DNA from: Candidatus Dojkabacteria bacterium
Lineage (GTDB): Bacteria; Patescibacteria; Dojkabacteria; SC72; JAFGCJ01
NCBI GenBank assembly: GCA_016932785.1
Contig: JAFGCJ010000002.1
Span: forward strand, 62,001-126,000
Length of the DNA: 64,000 nucleotides
Direction of reading: 5' to 3'
Positions 59,193 through 64,000 of the stretch are shown piece after piece; the stretch's first letter is position 1; every line of letters starts with the position of its first letter. The notes under the pieces are model-generated. The model saw nothing but the letters and a program-made list of their open reading frames with translations, was not told where the DNA came from and made no database searches. Made by a program: the position numbers and the translations under genes.

Positions 59193-62086
59193 TCTTTGAT
59201 TGTAGCAAATATCTTGCTCTTTGTGCTTTTCTGTTTGTTTTCTGAAGACGCAACTGATAGACCCTTCGCAAAAAGTTGGTTCAAGAAGTCTTTATTGCGC
59301 TTTTGTATTAGTTTCTTAACCTTATCTGAGTCTGTGCAAACCACAATGTCGACAAGCTCTCCCATCTTGAGACCCGCTTCCTTTCGGGCTTGCTGAATCT
59401 GTCTTACAACCTCTCTATATAAACCTTCCTGTTGAAGTTCATCGGTTAGTTTGGTGTTTATGACAACAGAGATATCTTGATCTTCTGCACCAGTATAGTT
59501 GTCGCCTTTAGGAAGTTCTTTCACAAAGACAGCTTTTTGAACATTAACCTCGTCGACCAAAATCTTCGCGAACTCTTCAGGAAGATCTTTTATCCCCTTT
59601 ACCTGAATCTCCAATAGAGGCTGTCGAAGCTTAACACCCGCACTGAACCTCGCTGCAAGGCCTAGACTCGCAATGTTTTGAACTTTTGCCATATTATCCT
59701 CTAGAGTCCTGTCTTCATAGGTTTTCGAATATTCCGGGAAGTCAGTGAGATGAACAGATTCGGCCTCCTTTTCTGATTTTAGATTTTGGTACATTTCCTC
59801 AGCAAGAAACGGAGTAAATGGCATCATCAGTCTTGTTAGATCATGCATTATGTAATAGAGAACCTCCAAAACGACCTTGTCTCCATCAGCAAACCTTTGA
59901 CGGCTGCGTCTTATATACCAGGTAGAAAGATCGTTAACAAAGCTTTCTACGGATAAGGCTGAGGACATTGCATCATAATCTTCTAGTTTCTTATCTACAG
60001 TTCGCAGCAAGGTATTAAACTTTGATAAAACCCATCTATCAAGTGTCTCTAGCTTTAACTTGTATACGTTTTTACCCGATGGCTTCCAATTATGCCTATT
60101 TGCATATGAAATAAGGTACTTGTAAACATTCCAAAGCATTAAAATAAAGTTCTTCCGGACATCATCGGTCATGTTGTATCCGAACCAAAGATCGTTTTCT
60201 GGATTGTGGCGACAAAAGGTCCATCTCATGACATCAGCGCCAATTTTCTCCACTCCATCATCAAACCAAATAGCGTTTCCAGCTGATTTGTGCATCTCAT
60301 CTCCTTTTTCGTCTTTCACAAGACCGTGACCCAGAAGAGTTTTGTAAGGCTCTTTGTTTTCAAGCACTGTACTCATTGCGATAAGAGCATAAAACCAGTT
60401 TTTAAACTGGCCTGGAAAGCATTCGGTTACAAAATCTGTAGGAAACCATTTCTTCCAGTATTCTTTATTTGTCCTATATCCAATAGTTGAATATGGAACT
60501 ATACCTGCATCAAGCCAGGGATTGCCTACGTCTCTAATTCTAGAAGCCAATTTCCCGCATTTTGGACATTTTATTTTGATTTCATCAATATATGGTCTGT
60601 GTGGAGTATGACCCTCAAATTTATCCCAACCTTCTACAGCTCTCTTTTTTAGTTCAACTTCGTCTTTTATTACCTCAAAGTGACCACATTCACATTCCCA
60701 AATAGGAAGAGCCAGTCCCCAATATCTTTTTTTGGATATACACCAGTCGTGCATATTTGTGAGCCAATCCAGTTCCCTGTCTAGACCGAATTCCGGTATC
60801 CATCTTATCTTCTTGGCAACTTCCATCATTTTGTATCTTAGCTCGTCCATCGATATGTACCATTCATCAACACATCTGAAGACAAGCTTTGATTTACATC
60901 GCCAACACATCGGATATCTGTGAGTATATTTAGCAATTTTGTACAGGGCGTCATTTTGCTTCATGAAATCGAATAATTCCTGTGATACATCATGTGCAAA
61001 TTTCCCAGTCAAAAATTCGAATCCATCAACAAAGTTACCCGCATCATCTATTGGTATTATTACAGAAAGATTTTCTTCTTTACCAAGTTGATGATCCTCG
61101 GGGCCACATCCGGGAGCTATATGAACCATTCCTGATCCTTCTTCCTCTCCTATCATGCCTTCCCATGGCACTACTTTGTACTGAGGTTTTGCTGCTTTTA
61201 CAGCAGGCCAGTTCTTGAATGGATAGTCATATTCCAGGCCAACGAGGTCTTTTCCTTGAAGTGTATCAAGGACTTCATATTCACCATCAAGAAAATTGAG
61301 AGTAGATTCAGAAAGATAAAATATCTTGTCCTTGTTTTGGACCTTTACGTAGTTGAGCTTGGGGTCAACCGCTACTGCTACATTGGCTGGAAGTGTCCAG
61401 GGAGCAGTAGTCCAGCCCATTAAGTATTCATTTTTGCGACCTTTTATTGGCACATAAAAGTAGATGGTTTCATCTTCAAGATCTATATAGTCGCCTGTCA
61501 GTATCTCGTGCTGAGATATTGCTGTTCCGCATCTGGGACACCAGGGCAATGCGTCTTTTCCCTTGTATATCCAGCCATTTTCGTGACATTTGTTAAGAAA
61601 TGTCCAGATCATATAATTATTTTCTTCAGACATGGTGTAATAACTGTTTTCCCAATCCATGAAATAACCAAGCCTCTTTGATTGCTCAGTTTGAACATTT
61701 GCCCATTTTTTTGTCCAGTCCTTACAGTCCTGAACAAATTTTGCTATTCCGTATTTCTCAATATCCTTCTTGGATTTAAATCCTTTGTCTTTTTCGACCT
61801 CGACTTCGACCCATAATCCTTGATTGTCAAATCCATTCTGAAATCTCTGCTTATATCCTTTCATATTTTTGTATCTCTGCCAGAGGTCTTTGTAGGTTCG
61901 CCCCCAAGCATGGTGTATACCCATGGGGTTGTTAGCCGTTATCGGACCGTCCATAAAAGAGAATCTCTTCTCGGATTTGTCATTTTTTTGGAGATATTTC
62001 TTAACTGTTCCGTCTTTGTACCATTTCTTTAACCAACCCTTTTCCATTTCTGGAAAATTTGTTCTTGATTCAACATCTTTAAACAT
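59189..62086 (-). CDS. ileS: Isoleucyl-tRNA synthetase
   Basis: 965 aa class I synthetase with the CP1 editing domain. The HIGH-type motif is in TANNPMGIHHAWGR (about 50-63) and the KMSKS-type loop is DEMHKSAGNA (about residue 598), where the first Lys is Glu and the Ser is His but the essential K-S remains. CRCKSKLVFRCVDEWYI and CPKCGKLASRIRDV are IleRS landmarks. Charging Ile-tRNA fits the T-box leader upstream, whose bulge and specifier candidates suit tRNA-Ile. It is 18 bases after the DUF1232 gene. Confidence 0.95.
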   Translation of the reverse strand: MFKDVESRTNFPEMEKGWLKKWYKDGTVKKYLQKNDKSEKRFSFMDGPITANNPMGIHHAWGRTYKDLWQRYKNMKGYKQRFQNGFDNQGLWVEVEVEKDKGFKSKKDIEKYGIAKFVQDCKDWTKKWANVQTEQSKRLGYFMDWENSYYTMSEENNYMIWTFLNKCHENGWIYKGKDALPWCPRCGTAISQHEILTGDYIDLEDETIYFYVPIKGRKNEYLMGWTTAPWTLPANVAVAVDPKLNYVKVQNKDKIFYLSESTLNFLDGEYEVLDTLQGKDLVGLEYDYPFKNWPAVKAAKPQYKVVPWEGMIGEEEGSGMVHIAPGCGPEDHQLGKEENLSVIIPIDDAGNFVDGFEFLTGKFAHDVSQELFDFMKQNDALYKIAKYTHRYPMCWRCKSKLVFRCVDEWYISMDELRYKMMEVAKKIRWIPEFGLDRELDWLTNMHDWCISKKRYWGLALPIWECECGHFEVIKDEVELKKRAVEGWDKFEGHTPHRPYIDEIKIKCPKCGKLASRIRDVGNPWLDAGIVPYSTIGYRTNKEYWKKWFPTDFVTECFPGQFKNWFYALIAMSTVLENKEPYKTLLGHGLVKDEKGDEMHKSAGNAIWFDDGVEKIGADVMRWTFCRHNPENDLWFGYNMTDDVRKNFILMLWNVYKYLISYANRHNWKPSGKNVYKLKLETLDRWVLSKFNTLLRTVDKKLEDYDAMSSALSVESFVNDLSTWYIRRSRQRFADGDKVVLEVLYYIMHDLTRLMMPFTPFLAEEMYQNLKSEKEAESVHLTDFPEYSKTYEDRTLEDNMAKVQNIASLGLAARFSAGVKLRQPLLEIQVKGIKDLPEEFAKILVDEVNVQKAVFVKELPKGDNYTGAEDQDISVVINTKLTDELQQEGLYREVVRQIQQARKEAGLKMGELVDIVVCTDSDKVKKLIQKRNKDFLNQLFAKGLSVASSENKQKSTKSKIFATIKE

Positions 62087-62104
62087 TATTTCTGTTGTTT
62101 TAAT

Positions 62105-62329
62105 TTATTTATGTGATTTATTATGTAGATACCACCGTCTAGCTATTTCTAAAATGAGAACAACCGCGTCGTCAGCTGAGCCCACAATTGGAGCAAATGC
62201 CTCAGGTATAAAGTCGATTGGCGAAATTATGTATATAAGCGCTAATATCGATGGCCAGTTTTCTTTCATGAAACTACCAAACTTGGATTTCCTGTTTTTT
62301 GCATGTTGTATTTGTTGTGTTTCTTCCAT
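62105..62329 (-). CDS. DUF1232 (YkvA-like) small membrane protein
   Basis: 74 aa. The core ALIYIISPIDFIPEAFAPIVGSADDAVVL is the DUF1232 signature (S-P-I-D-x-I-P, then G-x-x-D-D). One hydrophobic hairpin; function unknown. It begins 20 bases after the T-box terminator and lies before ileS, so it should respond to tRNA-Ile charging together with it, a combination I have not seen described. Confidence 0.85.
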   Translation of the reverse strand: MEETQQIQHAKNRKSKFGSFMKENWPSILALIYIISPIDFIPEAFAPIVGSADDAVVLILEIARRWYLHNKSHK

Positions 62330-62348
62330 TTCTAATTATTAATTAAAT

Positions 62349-62563
62349 AAAAAAACTCGTCATTACCTGCGATTTCTCACATGTAAGGACGAGTCTCCTC
62401 GCGTTACCACCTTACTTCCCCGCTAACTTATAGCGAGACTCTCAGTATTCTGCCGGAGATGGTTTTCCTACAGAACTGGGCTTTATCGGGCCACCCGTCA
62501 GGTTCTAGAGCTTTGAGGCCTTCTTCCTGATGCTCAGGAGTGATTACTCCGTCATAGCTTTGA
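62349..62563 (-). promoter_or_regulatory. T-box riboswitch (predicted tRNA-Ile sensing)
   Basis: Minus-strand leader of the ileS operon. Antiterminator: helix GTAAGG/CCTTAC (62410-62415, 62383-62388), a 7-base bulge TGGTAAC (62403-62409), and helix GCGAG/CTCGT capped by GAGA. UGGU pairs with the ACCA end of a tRNA with A73, as tRNA-Ile has. Competing terminator: ACTCGTC/GACGAGT plus TTAC/GTAA, then seven T (62349-62394). Upstream, GGAGTAATCACTCC carries AGTA and an ATC (Ile) codon, the likely short stem I/specifier. The leader is only about 215 bases. Confidence 0.85.
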
Positions 62564-62569
62564 AGAGAT

Positions 62570-62598
62570 ATTGTATCAGATAAGAAAATGGCTTTCAA
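62570..62598 (-). promoter_or_regulatory. Promoter of the T-box/ileS operon
   Basis: Minus strand TTGAAA (62593-62598), 17-base spacer, TACAAT (62570-62575) with a TG extension one base before it. The -35 overlaps the stop codon of the upstream gene. Start point predicted near 62563. Confidence 0.75.
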
Positions 62599-63692
62599 TT
62601 CCAAGGCGAGGAAAATAACTCGCTCCTCTTATTATCCCTTAGTAACTTAAAGTTTGCTTCCTTTCTATACATTGCATCCGTTTGAATTGCTTTATTAACG
62701 GCAGCTATTATTTGAGCTGAATCATCTGAGCCATCAAGCTCAACAGCACTGTACTCTACTAACTGTGACAGAGATGATGACATACGTAACTCATCGTTTA
62801 GTCGAATAATTTGACTACTCGCTACTGTCCCAAGCAGCTCTTCGACGGTAGATAGACCCCCAGAAGGAAGTACCAGAAGAACGTGATATCTTACGAATCC
62901 ATCGACTGAGAAATAGTCGAGAGGATCTCCCCCAGCAGTTATTGCTGGAATACAAGAGAGTCTCCACAGAAGATAGTGGTGGTTAAACATTTTGGGAAAT
63001 GTGTCCATAGATCTTAGGGCATTTTGAATCAAGTACTCATTTCTAGCTCCCGACATAAGATAAATTCTTCGTAGTAATGTTCTACCAATGTCTCCTCTGC
63101 ATGTAAGAATTGGCCTTGGTTCTTTCGGTTCTTTATCTCTCACAAGAAAATCTTTATCAGGATAAAACCTGGAGAGGTCATCTCCTCGAATCCATGCCGT
63201 TTCGAACACAGGTATATCGATTTCGCTAAAACTAAACATGCCATACTTAGTAAGACTATTCCAAAGCCTATTGGTTTGTAGCCATTCCCTCCAGAGAAAA
63301 GGTGTTCCAGAGGAATGGTCACTTTCAAATACTCCATCAAAAAGAGCAGATGTATTAACAAGTACCTCTGATAACAGTGCTACTTCTTCAACCCCCGGTG
63401 CCGCAACAATCTCTACCATGGTCCTATAATACGGGCACTGCATCTCTGGGCCAACAATGTTTTCCTCCGGAAATGGAATGTTTCGAGATACTGCCTTCTC
63501 TGTTATCCACTGTTGTTCTTGGACGAGATGCTTCAGTACATCCATTTGAGTCCAGCCTGTTGGTTGAAAATCGCTGTCAAGAAATGGAGAAGTTGCTTCA
63601 TATCTTTGTTTTTCGTCCATTTGAAGCCATATGCTGCTTGCAATTCCTCTAGCTTCATAAAAACCTTCTTGAGATAATCCTGGATTGGCCAT
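62595..63692 (-). CDS. Hypothetical protein, 365 aa
   Basis: No family recognised. The ATG at 63692 is preferred; the frame is open to a TTG at 63725, but a perfect TATAAT (63730-63735) ends only 4 bases before that TTG. The protein is soluble, without signal peptide or membrane helix, with mixed helix/strand character. Its early part (GWTQMDVLKHLVQEQQWI) recalls the DinB/maleylpyruvate-isomerase-like helical bundle start, but the His triad cannot be placed. It lies just before the ileS promoter, between that operon and a DUF167 gene. Confidence 0.5.
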   Translation of the reverse strand: MANPGLSQEGFYEARGIASSIWLQMDEKQRYEATSPFLDSDFQPTGWTQMDVLKHLVQEQQWITEKAVSRNIPFPEENIVGPEMQCPYYRTMVEIVAAPGVEEVALLSEVLVNTSALFDGVFESDHSSGTPFLWREWLQTNRLWNSLTKYGMFSFSEIDIPVFETAWIRGDDLSRFYPDKDFLVRDKEPKEPRPILTCRGDIGRTLLRRIYLMSGARNEYLIQNALRSMDTFPKMFNHHYLLWRLSCIPAITAGGDPLDYFSVDGFVRYHVLLVLPSGGLSTVEELLGTVASSQIIRLNDELRMSSSLSQLVEYSAVELDGSDDSAQIIAAVNKAIQTDAMYRKEANFKLLRDNKRSELFSSPWN

Positions 63693-63772
63693 TTGTCTAA
63701 TAGAAGAATCAAAATTTACTTCCAAATTGATTATAGACTACCGGGAAACCTATAGGCAAATACTAGATCTGA

Positions 63773-63994
63773 TTATGTGAGAGTTTCCACAAGTTTAATT
63801 CGTTTACTTTGTCCGTGCTTTATACTTATAGAAGATTTCTTTGTACTATAATAGTCGGCAAGTAATGCTATTAGTTCGTCATTAGCTTTGCCTTTCTCTG
63901 GCGCGCTTACAACACGAACTACAAGAGAATCATTATCTCTTGTTTCTACAGAAGACTTCTTGGATCTTGGAATAACTTTGACTTTTACAATCAT
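63773..63994 (-). CDS. DUF167 (YggU) family protein
   Basis: 73 aa. VKVIPRSKKSSVE at the start and VVSAPEKGKANDELIALLADYYSTKKSSISIKHG at the end match the DUF167/UPF0235 family, a small alpha/beta fold of unknown function found in all domains. The frame is complete, starting 6 bases inside the window edge. Confidence 0.85.
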   Translation of the reverse strand: MIVKVKVIPRSKKSSVETRDNDSLVVRVVSAPEKGKANDELIALLADYYSTKKSSISIKHGQSKRIKLVETLT

Positions 63995-64000
63995 TGACCT

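Noticed and set aside
1..64000. CRISPR arrays, insertion sequences or prophage
   Set aside because: No regularly spaced repeats, transposase, integrase or phage structural genes were recognised on either strand.

Overview
The window is AT-rich, gene-dense bacterial DNA of 64 kb. It probably comes from a reduced-genome Patescibacteria/CPR lineage, with Dojkabacteria or a relative as my best guess. The signs are short genes, overlapping stops and starts, GatCAB instead of GlnRS/AsnRS, a bacterial Elp3, an IleRS with an unusual signature, and an almost complete lack of Shine-Dalgarno (SD) sequences before core genes. Lgt, lipoproteins, a SEDS protein and no outer-membrane genes suggest a single-membrane envelope. 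The taxon is inferred from gene content only.

Layout. 1-5 kb: ASCH protein, ATP-grasp ligase, a carotenoid pair (CrtI-like desaturase and lycopene-cyclase-domain protein), a Gre-like factor, CPBP protease and a GNAT enzyme. 5.6-15.3 kb: lipoprotein, GH13 enzyme, MBL hydrolase, a protein resembling Cet1-type RNA triphosphatases, Nudix, metallophosphoesterase and a clan-A glycosidase. 15.4-21.6 kb: peptide deformylase, then two divergent copies of a surface module, each a secreted beta-rich protein plus a membrane-anchored DUF916-like partner. 21.6-25.3 kb: folD, nth, lexA, PAP2 and lgt. 25.3-34.3 kb: a surface glycosylation cluster (flippase-like protein, two GT2, GT4, PMT-like GT-C) beside a dockerin/cohesin gene pair. 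34.3-36.1 kb: umuDC. 36.1-41 kb: a GNAT gene with a structured leader, two very small genes, Nudix, elp3 and a lipoprotein. 41-49 kb: pentapeptide-repeat protein, methyltransferase, alpha/beta hydrolase, three tRNAs, a Cys-rich VWC-like protein, DUF2330 and a degenerate Fic-HTH protein. 49-55 kb: gatCAB, two tRNAs, lepB, parA and parB. 55-62.6 kb: one long leftward operon (DUF1232-ileS-rodA-rplU-methyltransferase-rpmA-rlmB) headed by a T-box riboswitch. The right end holds an unknown gene and a DUF167 gene.

How it fits together. The Lgt, lipoproteins, signal peptidase, SEDS protein, glycosyltransferases, cohesin/dockerin pair and the two surface modules point to heavy investment in the cell surface. 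lexA and umuDC share a 16-base direct-repeat motif found upstream of both, which I propose as the SOS operator of this lineage. ileS and six neighbours appear to be controlled by uncharged tRNA-Ile. Two start-signal styles coexist: most genes have a -10 box 9-19 bases before the start codon and no SD (short-leader or leaderless), while a few visibly GC-richer genes have strong SDs and are mostly followed by long inverted repeats, as if acquired later.

All family calls come from reading motifs by eye. No database search was possible.
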